In this document: positions 36,803-48,523 of the stretch, in pieces | Position numbering within the stretch: the stretch's first letter is position 1 | Layout of the letters: every line of letters starts with the position of its first letter | Assembly (NCBI GenBank): GCA_021209875.1 | Contig: JAGYVD010000003.1 | Coordinates: forward strand, 806,001-870,000 | Origin: Rosellinia necatrix | Lineage: Eukaryota; Ascomycota; Sordariomycetes; Xylariales; Xylariaceae | Reading direction: 5' to 3' | DNA length: 64,000 nt | Made by a program: the position numbers and the translations under genes | Notes under the pieces: model-generated | The model's input: the letters and a program-made list of their open reading frames with translations, nothing else | Database searches by the model: none | Told to the model about the DNA's origin: nothing

Positions 36803-37179
36803 CGAGTCGAAGTTGGGTAAATACCATATGGGGCGTCTGGGCATGATTGTTCAAATAGATAAGATTTGGGGCTTCATGTAGCGCTATGCCACGAATTCCT
36901 GTAATAATACTTTTATTTTCCTCACCAAGATCCCTGTTCAACCATGTGGCCACGAGGTTCGATATACTGGGAGAGGGGCCTGCAACGCTTCACGGTTTGT
37001 TGACGTCCGCGGAATTGTATATTCGGTAGACATAGCGTCTTAGCCTCACTCATCTTATGAAGTTCCGTGTCATGATTAGTACCTATCATAAACCCTTATT
37101 AAACCACCTCATTCCTGTAGTTGGACATTTGACACGTCAGTTTATCGCTATCCCACACGATCCTTGCCGTTAACAATTC
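36803..37179. other. Convergent intergenic spacer
   Basis: 377 bases between the 3' ends of the E2 and PARG-like genes. No feature supported. Confidence 0.5.
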
Positions 37180-38745
37180 TTATCGCCCTTCTCCGATCCG
37201 CCTGGACGTAACTCGTCGCCATATTCCGGGGGGCAATTGCTTCCTCAGCCCGGCCAGCACGGCCTCGAGCCCGTGCCTGAGATGAGGCCCCCGAGCCTGC
37301 CCGACCTGCGTCTCGAGCTGGGCTATCCTGCCCCGGAGCTCGCTCACGTGGGCGGTCCGCGCGGGGTCTCCTCCCCCACCCCCTTCCCCGCCGCCAGGCG
37401 CAGAAGAGGACGGCCGAGAACCGGCCCCGCCGCCATCCGAGGAAAAGGAAAAGGGGGCGGCGGGGGCCAGGAGATCCTCGCCGAAAGCGCGCGCGAAGGA
37501 GGTGGCGAGCCCGGCGTCCCTGATGGCGAAGACGACCTCTTCGACGACCTCGCCCCACGTCTCGCCCCGCCCTCTTCTTCTTCTTCTTCTTCTTCTTCCT
37601 CCTCCCCCTCTGTTCCTATCCCGGGCGCAACCCCCCCTCCCGTCGCCCGCAGCCTCGGGGCGCAGCACCCGCCGCCAGCCCGCGGCGATCTCGGCCACGG
37701 GGTTCCCGTAGGCGCCGCAGCCCCAGGCGCCGAGGACGACGCGGGCGCAGCCGCGGGCCGCGAAGACGCGCATGACGGCGCGCATCTTGCGGGCCGCGAG
37801 CTCGCGGTCCGCCGCGCTGCTATACCGTCTCCGCTGCCGCTGTTGTTGCCGCCCGGCGTCCTCCCCCTCCTCCCCTTCCTCCTCCTCCTCCTTCTTGCCG
37901 TCGTCGTCTTCGGTTTCCGGCAGGCGCAGCATCGCGGCGCTGACGACGTCGACGAACCACCGCTCGCCCTTGGGAAGCACCTCATCATCATCATCGTTAT
38001 TGTTGTCCCGAAACACGAGCACGTCCGGCGTGTACACGACGCCGAGCTCCGGCAGCCGGTAGAACTCGTCGCGCAGCGCCGGCAGGAGCGTCGTCCGCAT
38101 GCACAGCGACTCTTCCTGGCTGCCCGCCCCGCTGAGGAACCCGCCGCCCGGCGAGAGCGGCGACGCCATGTTCAGGATCCCTACTCGCGGCGGCAGTACC
38201 CCTGTGCTACGTGTTGCCGCCGATGACGACGACGGCCCGGCGTCGAGGAGTGCGCGGGCCGCCGTCAGCGTGTCGGCCACGCGCACCGCGATTCGGGGGC
38301 CGGCGTCCGTCTTCTCGCCTCCGGCCCTCTCGTCCGGCCCCTCGTCGCCCCGCGCGCCCTCCGCATCTCCCGACCAGCGCCTCCCTGCCGCAACGCCGTG
38401 GTTATCGCTCTTCCGCCGGCGACCGCGGCCGCGGCGGCGGCTGTTTTTGCCGCCCTTATCATCATCGTCATCATCATCATCATCATCATCATCATCGCCG
38501 TCGCCGTCGTCCACGCCCGTCTGCTCGGCCTCACGCCGGCCCGGGACCCGGGGAGGCGGGTCGACGATGAGCTCGGACCGCTCGATGCCGGCGCGCGCGC
38601 GCGGGTGCGCGGACAGCAGCGCCGGGATCACCTTGTTGATGGTCGCCCGCGCCCGCTTCGCCCGCGCGTCGCGGCGGAAGGCCGCGGGCGGCCTCACTAC
38701 CGTCGGTTCCGTCCGGCCCATGCTCTTCGCGGCCTCTCTTGTCAT
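37180..38745 (-). CDS. Microbial-type poly(ADP-ribose) glycohydrolase family protein
   Basis: Single exon of 521 residues. The macrodomain-like core carries the PARG signature: GGG at about 200-202 followed by QEE at 210-212 within SPGGGFLSGAGSQEE, preceded by ILNMASPLSP and followed by VYTPDVLVFRD. This matches the bacterial/fungal PARG class (TIGR02452), which hydrolyses ADP-ribose polymers; the two Glu are the expected catalytic pair. The N-terminal block ATINKVIPALLSAH is also typical. A run of 13 Asp (84-96) and acidic, Arg/Gly-rich inserts interrupt the fold and make it longer than bacterial members. The C-terminus ends with a predicted coiled-coil-like stretch (SELRGRIAQLETQVGQARG). 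ATG 38745 is the first in frame; ATG 38721 (MGRTEP) is an alternative. Very high GC. Cellular role unknown. Confidence 0.88.
   Translation of the reverse strand: MTREAAKSMGRTEPTVVRPPAAFRRDARAKRARATINKVIPALLSAHPRARAGIERSELIVDPPPRVPGRREAEQTGVDDGDGDDDDDDDDDDDDDKGGKNSRRRGRGRRRKSDNHGVAAGRRWSGDAEGARGDEGPDERAGGEKTDAGPRIAVRVADTLTAARALLDAGPSSSSAATRSTGVLPPRVGILNMASPLSPGGGFLSGAGSQEESLCMRTTLLPALRDEFYRLPELGVVYTPDVLVFRDNNNDDDDEVLPKGERWFVDVVSAAMLRLPETEDDDGKKEEEEEGEEGEDAGRQQQRQRRRYSSAADRELAARKMRAVMRVFAARGCARVVLGAWGCGAYGNPVAEIAAGWRRVLRPEAAGDGRGGCARDRNRGGGGRRRRRRRRGRGETWGEVVEEVVFAIRDAGLATSFARAFGEDLLAPAAPFSFSSDGGGAGSRPSSSAPGGGEGGGGGDPARTAHVSELRGRIAQLETQVGQARGPHLRHGLEAVLAGLRKQLPPGIWRRVTSRRIGEGR
38458..38496 (-). 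repeat. Polyaspartate-coding GAT triplet repeat
   Basis: (ATC)n on the plus strand encodes the aspartate run of the PARG-like protein. Confidence 0.85.
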
Positions 38746-40015
38746 CGATGGCTTTCTGCACTTTCGCGGGCTGCAAGGGATCCCTCTCGTTCCTCCCGGG
38801 GAATACTATCGCGTGCCTTGCAGTTTTGATGTGTGTGTGTCGGGGTGAGTCAGCTACTAGGCCTGGTAGGTATGACCTGAACCTTAAAAACGTATTTTCG
38901 TCGGTTTAGATGTTGCCTGTGCTCTGAGTACAAAGCGGGCCTGGCTTTCCCTCGGCACGAGATTCTGGGTAGCAACTGCACTTAGTGCCACTTGTGAACC
39001 TTGATGGACACCGGGGATGGTGTTTTGTGGGCACTTGCACCCGAACACCACGCCACTATCCCATTTGAGGTCGCTGGGTCATGTTCGTCGTGATTAAATT
39101 TACCTAGGTAATCGCATTCTTCGTGATATGATACCTATGTACAAGAGGTAACAGGCTCCTTAGCGGCGGGTGCAATAACGGATTTTGCATATAGTCTACC
39201 TGCTAACCTACCTTTTATAAGCAGTGACGATGTAACCACACTGTATAGCACTTCTCCCTTCGATTTCATCCCGGCTGTGAAACGATGAAGGGCTTGGGTC
39301 AATTTTATAGACTCCTTTTAGCGACATAATACTGTCACTGGACAGCCTATAATAAGTCGAGACGCGCGTCCGTAGCTGAATTGCCTCACGGAGATCTTAC
39401 TTCTTTATCCTTAGCTGCTAGCCGAAGTGACACACCAGGAAAGCCACGCGATATTGTCCTCGATTAATCTATTAGTAGGTATATGTCGGGTAAATATAAT
39501 TTGATCGGTTTCATTGACATCTCAAAGACTATTTCTATATTTTAGAAACCTGTGTGCGCCGCAAAGCATACAAAACCTCGCCAAACTGTGACGAAAAGTT
39601 GAAAGGAGAAATAGGATCCTGTTATGAATATTCTGAGTCATATATAATTGTACTCTTGTTCTATAAAACAATTTATTACATTTGCCATCGTCTGTTGTGG
39701 TTATGGCATAATTGCTTGAAGGATGTAGAGATGTATGTTTCGGGGATTGGCCGGCAATGGGCGTGCCAAGTCGGGCATTGCCAGAATAAATCCGAGTTTT
39801 GGACTTATGAACGCTCTCTCCGAGAAAAACTGGGCCATCGGGGTCGGGAATAAGCAGAGTCGGCCGAACTTGCGCTGTTCTCCGAATCACGGTCATATTT
39901 CGCGTCGTGAGATGAAGGCAGGTGCAAACGATCTGGTGATTGTAAAATAATCGGACGTCTCGCAACCTTGAATGCGCACGTCCCGAGATAGAAAGCTGCA
40001 GGTAGCTAAAACACA
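38746..40015. other. Divergent promoter region
   Basis: 1.27 kb between the PARG-like gene (minus) and the Zn2Cys6 regulator (plus). AT-richer than the flanking genes. A 222-codon open frame at 39522-40190 on the minus strand crosses the start of the regulator but resembles no protein and is rejected. Confidence 0.5.
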
Positions 40016-42457
40016 ATGGATGTAACCCCACGAACCAGCCATGGGCAGAGACGTCGCCAGCGACCGACGCTAGCTTGTATAAGCTGTCGAAAGTCCAAGA
40101 TCCGCTGCGACCGCCAGCAGCCATGTGGCGCCTGCACTCGGTCTCGGCACAGGACATGTGTGTTTGATACGTTGCGCGGCCCGGCCTCACGGAGATCGGG
40201 GATAGCCTCTCTGGAGGCCGATCGGGCTGGCGCCGCCGAGACTGAACACCAGGGCGACTATGGCTTGGCTCCAGTCACGCCGGCATCCAGCACACCCACA
40301 GCACACGGCCACGATGGAGACCATGGAGGGCCCTGTGCACTCCCGCCCCAAAAGCCAATACCGAATCCAAACGTGACAATCGCCGACGCCAATGAGCTGC
40401 TGATGCGACTCTTCCGGCTCGAGCGTCGTCTGGATGGATCAACCACGCCCAGGGAGCCGCCGGAAAAACACGACCAGCGCAACTCCCGCCCAGAGGGCCT
40501 AGTTATCGAGAGCTACCTAGCCGCCGATATACATGCTATGAGCAGGGGCGTTGTGTCGAAGACACGGTACTTTGGTCAGAGTCATTGGATGAACGGCGTG
40601 ATACATGTTGGTCTTACTCTCCCTCCCATGTAGCTCATGCCTATCTGCCCGCTGACAATACGTTAGTTTAAATCAATGCTCGAATTATTCGAGCATCAGT
40701 CCAAAGATGCCAAGAGTGAGGCCATGGCCGTCTTGAATAGATGCAAGGCTATCGGGCGCTCGCTCAAAGCGCAACGCTCCCCTGGCATCATCAACAAACT
40801 CGGAACCAACATCCCCCCAAAGGAAGTCGCAGACAAACTTGTCGACGGCTACATACGGACTATCGAGACTGTCTTTCGGGTTCTCCATATACCGTCGTTC
40901 CGACGTGACTACGAGCAATATTGGGCGGCGCCTGATGCGGCCGAGATGTCCTTTGTGATCCAGCTACAACTGGTTATGGCTATTGGATGTACCATATATG
41001 ACGACTTCTTCTCCATGCGCAAGTCTGCCGTACAATGGGTGACGGAGGCGCAGTATTGGCTTCTGGGGCCTCCCGCAAAGGGAAAGCTGACGATTGCCGG
41101 CTTGCAAATCATGATCCTTCTTGCGCTTGCTCGAGAGACTGCCGCTGTTGGGGGCGATCTAGTTTGGATCCACGTCGGATCATTGCTCCGCAGCGCGTTC
41201 TACATGGGGCTTCATCGCGATCCTAGCCGGCTCCCGAAGATGTCTCGACTAGATGCGGAAATCCGTCGTCGGTTGTGGAATACCATATTAGAGTTAGAAT
41301 TGAAATCCTCCATCGACTCGGGGGGGTTTCCGATGATTTCGCCAGATACGTCGGACACCAGGGCCCCGGCCGACGTGGACGATGAGAGCCTACGGGAGGA
41401 TAGTGACGCAGAAGGCACAGAATCCAGCGAGAAGTTCACGGATATGAGCATAGCTCTCGCTTTACGAGAGAGTTTCCGCGAGCGGCTAGCCATCTACCAA
41501 ATGCTGAACGCTACTCCGTTTCGGGGCACGTACGACGATACAATCCAGTTACACCGCCGCTTCATGACGGGGTTCAAGGCCTTAATGAAGAAGATAAAGG
41601 GTTATACATCTTCGGAGCGACAGCCAACACCATTTCAATGTCGGCTGACTGAGCTTATCGCTCGTCGCTGTCTAATGAGCCTACATCTGCCCTACCTCGG
41701 CCCTGGGCTGAAAGACCCGGCCTATTCCTTCTCGCGAAAACAGGTGACTGATTCGGCGGTTAAAATGTACTACCTACTCTTTCCGCCGGCTGCTATCAAC
41801 TCTCCGCGCTCTCTCATCCCGAGCGGAGATGACTTGGAGGTGTTATCGACGGAGGGGGACGACCTGTCCCGGTTCGCGATCTGCGCCGCCGGCTTCTGGC
41901 GGATCCTTGGCAGCCAGCCGTCGATGATCGCCACGCTCGAGCTCCAGACCTCGATGCAGGAAGACGACGGCCTGGGGCCGCCGACGCTCCGCCCGGACCT
42001 GCTGGCCATCCTGCAACACTCCCTGCCCTACTACCTGACCCGCATCAAAGCCGGCGAGACGAACGTGAAGGGTTACCTGTTCACCACCGCACTAGCGGCG
42101 CACGTGCATGCCCTGATGAACGGCCTCACGGGGCCGAAGACCCTCGAGCCGATACTCAGTGCCGCCATTAGGACGGAGAGGACGTGCTTCGACATCTTGA
42201 GGCAGCAACTTGGCTCGGCGGAGCACGCGGAGGCCGGCACCGGCGAGGAGCAGTTTGATTGGGACGCCCTCATGACCGCAAACGAGGAATGGGGCGACAA
42301 TGTGGTAAGTTTTCCACGCCTCCTCGTTCATTGCTTGCCGTGCGGCTTTGCTTACTTTTAGAAGGTCGCGGGGTCTTTCTTCGACGTTTCAAGTGTCGAG
42401 TGCTTTCTCGGAGCAGACAGTCCTTTCGACTTCCTGTCCCCTCCCATGTCCTTCTAG
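40016..42457 (+). CDS. Zn2Cys6 fungal transcription factor with fungal-specific TF domain
   Basis: Nuclear regulator of 774 residues. Exons 40016-40606, 40667-42304 and 42362-42457. The zinc cluster is at 21-48 (CISCRKSKIRC ... CGACTRSRHRTC), followed by a Ser/Pro/Gly-rich linker and a short heptad-like segment NELLMRLFRLERRLDG. The fungal_trans region covers about 230-560 with HIPSFRRDYEQYW, GLHRDPSRLPKMSRLDAEIR (the typical RRRLWNT motif follows) and a second helical half. The last exon, 31 codons with SPFDFLSPPMSF, matches the C-terminal hydrophobic tail common in this group. It stands at the left border of the region that contains the oxygenase and the polyketide synthase, so it is a possible pathway regulator; nothing in the sequence proves this. 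Confidence 0.9.
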
Positions 42458-43306
42458 AATCTGGACCCTCTCTCTAATCACCCCTCGCTGGACATGGGCA
42501 ACCCATGATGTACAGCACCGACTGCCGTTATGGTATTCCGCGATGCATGTTCACTCTATCGTTTGCCGTGTCAGTTACCGGGAAGGCTAGACCTCACGGA
42601 TACCGGCCATTGGAATTGACGTCTGTGCCATTTGGCTACCAATAAACAGTGCCCAGATCGAACCCGGATTCCACCTTCACTCGCTCTTGGGGGCTAATAA
42701 GAAAATATGACACGTGACTATGCCTTTGCTGAACAGTCATCTTCCCGGTACACCTACCCGAAACAGGGGAATAGAGCAGCAAGGCGATAGTATTGGTGAG
42801 ATACCGGTGAAACCGTTGGTGAAGTTGGGGTTATATCGGGGAATATTGTTATAGATATAGCTAGCGGCACTTCTCTCGGGTTTCCCCTCATTTGTTCACG
42901 CATCGCGCACAGATCGGTGGGGTACCGAACGATATTAAGCTTAGGTAAACGCAAGACACACACAGAGGGCCTTGGCGCAATCGGGATCTGATTCGGATGG
43001 CGGGCGCTATAGAAGTTTGGGCTAATATAAATGTATCGTAGTCTGGGATTGACCGTTGCAAAGCCTAGTCTAACCGCAACGCCCTAAGTCCTACACTACA
43101 CACTACACACTTACACCACTTACACCACTTACATCCATTACATTACATACGTACCTTGCCAATCCCAGCCGCGGCATCAGCTTAAGCCCACCACCCCGCG
43201 CTACTCACAAGCTAACACGCTTTCACACCTCTATTTCTCTCTCTCTTTCTCTCTCTCTCTCTCCCAATCCATTTACAACCCGCAACGACGACAACGACTT
43301 CTCACG
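42458..43306. other. Intergenic region with pyrimidine tract before the oxygenase
   Basis: 850 bases. At 43083-43135 there are short ACACTTACACC-type repeats, and at about 43232-43263 a (CT)n tract lies 45-75 bases before the oxygenase ATG, a common fungal core-promoter feature. TATAAA-like sequence occurs at 43026. A B-box-like match at about 42656 (minus strand) does not fold as a tRNA. Confidence 0.5.
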
Positions 43307-44823
43307 ATGCCCCACGAAGAATCGGCCAACGACCGCGAGTTCGCGCCGGAGCGGCACCCGGCGTTCCCGGAGGGCTTCCCGACGGTGTCGCTGGAGACGA
43401 TCTCGCTGGCGAAGCTGCTCGCAGACGGCGGGGACGCGGCGGAGGAGGCGCGCGTGTTCGAGGCCTGCCGGGGGCGCGGCTTCTTCTACCTCGAGCTGGC
43501 GGGCTGCGGGCCGGGCGACGTCATCGCGGCGGGCGCCGACCGGGTCGCGGCCGTCGCCGAGAACATCTTCAAGCTGCCGATGGAGGAGAAGCTGTCGTAC
43601 CGCCTGCAGGCCGGCAGCGGCTCCCTCGATGGCTACAAGATCGCCGGCGAGACCTATACCGATAAGTCCGGCACCCCCGACACCGCCGAGTTCTTCAACG
43701 TCGGCAAGAACGAGAGTGAGCTATCTATCACCCCCCTTGCCCTCTCACCCCTCTCTCGCGTCTCCGGCGCTTCCGAGAATACCCCGGTCGTTTTTTTTTT
43801 TCTTTTTTTAATCGCCGCGGGGTCCTAGAAATAATCATGTCATGGTCGACGCTTGCCTTTTTTGAAATGACTAGATACTGATTTACATGGGGTCGCACAG
43901 TGATTCTGCCGGCTGATCAGATGAAGAAGAGGTGGCCGGACATAGTCAGGAACGCGAAGCCTCTGTTCCAGGACTACATCGAGGCCGCGCACGGCATCGG
44001 GCTGTCAATCCTGGGCATTCTGGCGCGGAAGATGGGCGTCGACCCGGCCGAGTTTCAGAACCGCCATCGGATCGAGGAGGAGTCGGGCGACCACATCCGC
44101 CTCACGCGTGGCCCGCCCCGGGATAACGAGGAGCTGCCCGAGATCCAGACCCCGAGCCATACCGATTTTGGCACGTGAGTTTTCGCCTCCGCTTTCTAAC
44201 CCTCTTCTCCCCCTCTCCGTGACTATTGCGAGCATGTTCTGACATGGTGTGCGCGTAGCATCACTGTTCTGATGAATTGGTTGGGCGGATTGCAGGTCTG
44301 GTCTGAATCCGCGCGCAAAGCGCAGCTCCTGAACCACGAGCCTGACGTGCCCGGTGAATGGCTGTGGGTGAAGCCGAAGAAGGGATGTGCAAGTAAGTTA
44401 TCAAAAGCCTATTTATTTCCCCCGCGCCACGTTTGGGGGTCGACATTGAAGGGGGATATTCATGTGATCGCATGCACCCTGAGCTTATCTCAGAACACAA
44501 TCCCCCGTAACATTGGGGCTTGGCGACGTGATTGATGACCACTGACATGATGAGCCCTAGTCATCAACCTCGGCGACGCGGCCGTCAAGTTCACCAACGG
44601 CGTGCTCTGCGCCGGCCGCCACCGCGTCATCCCTGCGCCTAGCGTACAGGGCAGGTTCCCGCGGTTTAGCGTCGTGTATTTCGTCCGGCCCGAGAACAAG
44701 TGCATCATGAAGCAGTTTAGAGGACCCGGGATACCCGACGGCCCCGAGGAGGAGACCGAGATCAACGCTGCCGAGTGGATCAAGCGACAGGCGACCGGGC
44801 TGGGCATTCGATTTAAGAACTAG
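43307..44823 (+). CDS. 2-oxoglutarate/Fe(II)-dependent dioxygenase (isopenicillin N synthase-like)
   Basis: Soluble non-heme iron oxygenase; the family oxidises small metabolites, including secondary metabolites. Four exons, 43307-43715, 43901-44174, 44259-44392 and 44561-44823, give 359 residues. The DIOX_N region is at about 25-150 (VSLETISLAKLL, GRGFFYLEL). The jelly roll carries the iron ligands His223 and Asp225 in PSHTDFGTIT (split by an intron) and His293 in CAGRHRV, with the 2-oxoglutarate-binding Arg307 in RFPRFSVVYF. GGLQVW between them is characteristic. All introns are GT-AG (84-185 nt). The substrate is unknown. It lies 3.7 kb from the PKS end, separated by the LsdA-like gene, so it is a candidate tailoring enzyme by position only. 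Confidence 0.92.
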
Positions 44824-45212
44824 GCCGATCTTTGTAAATAGCTCTGCGTAAGAAATGAAGATATACTTAATGAGAATCATTCGCTTTATCTATTGCGTGA
44901 TAGAGTTTCAGTATCCGGAGAGGCAAATGTTCATATGCACGCGCGGTTCCGTAATGGGATCAAAACAAAAACAAAACAATTTTATACGCGTATTAATCAG
45001 CGATCTATCAAAATCAAGACAAAACCAGCATGTAAAAACCCCTCGCGACCTCCAAAGCAGACAACATTCTATCCATCACGGCGTAAATTTCTAACCCACA
45101 CTGCCACTATACTCGCAACGCTGGCTCGCGGAAGATCAGATAGGAAATAAATATAAACAAGAATAGAATATCATCGCGTTCAAGCACCGACTTCAGAACT
45201 TCGAAAGCCCTA
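44824..45212. other. Convergent intergenic spacer
   Basis: 389 AT-rich bases between the 3' ends of the oxygenase and the LsdA-like gene. No feature supported. Confidence 0.5.
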
Positions 45213-46420
45213 CTACAGCTCCGGCGACGACAACAGCTGGTTGACCTCAATAAGACCGGGGGCCGCAAGGGTGTTGGCAACGAGAGCATCGGCGCTCGCG
45301 AAGTTGGACGAGTTCGTCAGGGCGGCGATGCTCAGGCCGGCCATGATGTTCTCGGTGAAGGGGAACAGCGCGTCGAAGGTCAACACTCCCGCGTCGGAGA
45401 GGCGAGGGTTGACGAGGGGCTCGGAGATGGGCAGCTGCTGCCCGACGAGATAGGTGACGAAGAGGGCGCCGAGGTCCAAGTCGGCGGCGGCGGCGGCGCC
45501 CAGGTTGGCGGAGAAGGAGAGGTACATGTCGCGCGGGCCGGCGGCCGTCAGCACGCGGAGCGGGGGGAAGACGGGCAGCGGGATGGCGGCGACGTCGAAG
45601 GGGCACGACACGACGAACTGCTGCAGGGCCGAGAACGCGAAGGCCGCCGCGTTCGTCGTCAGGAACGGCTTCTCCGACGGCAGCCGCCCCAGCAGGACCC
45701 GGTAGAGCCCGTTCTGCTCCCCCCTCCTGCCCGATCACCGACGCCACCGCCCGCACCGGCCCGTCGTCCCCGTTCTGCGCGAACGACTGCGACGCGTCCT
45801 GCAGCGTGCCCAGCACCACGCCCGTCAGCGTCGACGCCAGCGTGATCGCGTCCGAGAGGTTCGTGCTCGGGAAGTCGTACACGCACGGGGACGGGACCAG
45901 CGGCGCGTTGAAGTTCTTGAGCGTGTTGACGGCCGTTATGGCGTGCAGCTCCTCTTGCTGTTTGTTGTTTCTGGGTCAGTCTTGGCTGTTTGGGTGAGGG
46001 GGGGAGGGGAGGGGGAGCATATCTATCAAAATCAGATTGGATTGGGTTGGGTTGGGTTTACTTACCGCTTTGACGTTTTTGAGGATCTCTAGGAGTTCGT
46101 CCTTGGGAATGCGGCGACGACGAGTCGACCTCAAACCCCGGCACGTTGTTGGTGATGTTGCTGATGATCTCCTCGAAGAAACCGACCTCCAGGTTCTCAT
46201 TGAACGCGATGAGCTGGAAGTTGGTGATCCCGGCCGCGCTGAGTGTCGGCGGCGGCGGCAGGTTCGAGAGGAGCCCGTTGGCCTCTTGCTCGATGGCTAG
46301 GAGCTGCTGCGCGTTGGGGTTCGGGAACCCGTCGGACGAGGAGGTCGGGTAGGGTGCGGCATACGCTGTGGACAGCATGCCCAGCAGGGTCATAGAAGAA
46401 GTGAGGCGTTGGGTAAACAT
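45213..46420 (-). CDS. LsdA/Rds1-like secreted ferritin-fold protein, reading frame interrupted twice
   Basis: Resembles the fungal late-sexual-development/stress family (LsdA, Rds1) with a ferritin-like helical domain. Exon 1 (46066-46420) encodes a signal peptide (MFTQRLTSSMTLLGMLSTAYA) and the block ITNFQLIAFNENLEVGFFEE. An intron spans 45958-46065, and exon 2 (45213-45957) opens with QEELHAINAVNTL, the typical continuation. Two breaks are seen. In exon 1 near 46115-46130 the frame must move by one base to read IPKDELLEILKNVKA. In exon 2 a C6 run at 45719-45724 shifts the frame after VIGQEG, and the conserved continuation (VLLGRLPSEKPFL) lies in the next frame to the stop at 45213. No splice site removes either break. 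Either a decaying gene or base-level assembly errors; the intact sequence on both sides favours a recent event. Confidence 0.7.
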
Positions 46421-48523
46421 CGTGAACTGTTTTTGGGTGTTGTTTAAACCGAATGAAGATATTTGGAAAACGGCGTGAACTAGGTATTATGTATTAGTGG
46501 CGGATGTGACTTGAGAACCTGTGTGCCAAGATGATCGTTTTCTAAGATCGGGCGACGATGCCAGTATTTATATTCCTCCATCTTTGATCTCTCGTGCGTT
46601 GGCGACTGAGCATTTAGACAATGATTCCTCTCCACGGCGGAGAGGACGAAGTCCTGTAAACAAGCTTCGCAATGCTACATGGATCTTCGCCTGGCGGATG
46701 ATGACGGGCCCGACAGGTTGGTGCGCTCAAGTAATCTACATATTGGCGTTGCAGCACCGGAAAGCCGTTGCCGACCGGAATGTAAGCATTCCTATCGGTT
46801 GCCTGTATTTTTGTTATAATTTGGCGGTGGCGCAGCCACAGCAACTACCAACACCAGGCCACCTGGATTGGTTTACATATATACACTACATCTAAGCCCC
46901 TACATATAGTCTACCCTTTTATGTTTGCGTGCGGCTGGCCGCCGATTGGTCCCGGAAATAATATTTCTGCTTTCCGCCTCTCTTCTTGTAAACGGCTCAC
47001 AACGCCAGGAGACTACCATTGCCGCGCGGTAGTGAAGCTGACTATAAGCTTTGATGTTTACAAAATTTGGGAGGATCAGATAGGACTATGCCAAGTTGAG
47101 ATGAACTGTCGCGAACAAAACGAAAGCATAGTGCATCATCATCTTTCCAGGGAAGATGTTTGGAACTTAGTATATTCACCCTACCGCTGGCCTTAAGGAG
47201 GAGAGCCAAGATTTTCCACCTAAGCATAATATGAACTATGAACAACTTGCTCTACAACAAGCTCTTAAGTGCATTCAAACTAGGCTATCTAAAAACGTTA
47301 GCTAACAGGGTCCTACCATTGTTGCATTTCCGAGAGAGTATAGTAGTATGTATATGTCCGTCGGTAATTCTGAACAGCAAGGATGTTGGAGTTGGACCTA
47401 AAAATAGAAATCTTAGACTAATTTTTGGATCATACCCCGCAAGATCGCCGCGTTATGTCCGCCAAGCCCTATATGAACAGGGCTTGTGGGCTCAATAAAA
47501 GTTTTGTTTTTGACTAATATCTGAATAACCGAGTAACTGCAGACCGGTGATAATATGGTAAGGCGAACTTAAACGGAGAAGAAAAAAAAAACAATCCCAA
47601 AGAGCAAAACAGATGGTATGATGCATGTAAAGATGATTAAACAGTGTGTTGATCGTTGAGTCTTTGGATTGGTAGCATTTTGTTGGGAATTTACACGAAA
47701 ACAAGTACATCAAGCTCTGCTCATCCCCAGCGGTGAGCATATCTTATGATTCTAAAATCTTCGTCTCCTCTAGCTTGTTTAATGCGGCACCTGACCGATT
47801 CTCCTATGTCATTGTATTTTCTGATGACCTTTAAAGTAGATTTGGCCATACACTACGAGATTCAAGAATACGTACCCACTCGAAGAATTGATACAATACC
47901 AAAGTCATTTTAGATATCTTTAGTTGGACACTGACTGACTAGCATATGGCGTATACCAGGGCGAAATATTAGCCCGCCATAGCCCAGATTAGCCGTTGAA
48001 GCAATATTTACGCTTGGTAATAAACATCCTTCACCTACTGGTAGCCAATTTGGCCTTGCTATTGGCGTCGTTTAATGATATCAGACCGACGAGCTGGTAT
48101 AAGCTTACGCTGAGGTTCGCTGATGATCGCGGTTGAGTTTCTATATCATGTTATGCTAAGATTATTAATTTGATGCAGCTTTTCTTGATTATTACAAAGA
48201 TCGGCACATGACGGGGTGGTAAAGGCTATTTGAATAAACAAAGCGTGAATTCCATGAATTTTCGAGGTATGTCCTGTGGTCAGCTGAAGCAACCCTCGGT
48301 GAGGCCTACCCTAACCTGCTTGAGTTAGATATATAATAAGGTGACAAGGGTTTTTTGCACAGACCACTGTTTAGATCACGCGTCACGGACTCCTTTTCTA
48401 GACCTGCTTTTCTAAATGAAAATAAACCACCAAGTTGATAAGACACTGTGACGCGTCCCATGATATTCTATGCTTCCCGGCCAAGCCGTCTTACTTAACT
48501 TTTCCGATTTCTCCGCTATGTCA
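46421..48523. other. AT-rich intergenic region at the 3' side of the PKS
   Basis: 2.1 kb with the LsdA-like promoter at the left and the PKS 3' flank at the right. Open frames are under 125 codons without motif. GC content falls clearly compared with the genes left of 46 kb. No transposon ends recognised. Confidence 0.5.

Noticed and set aside
39522..40190. 222-codon minus-strand open frame
   Set aside because: It overlaps the first exon of the Zn2Cys6 regulator in antisense, has no recognisable motif, and half lies in AT-rich promoter sequence.
42640..42680. tRNA B-box-like match (minus strand)
   Set aside because: The T-arm stem does not pair and no A box or acceptor stem is found at the right distance.
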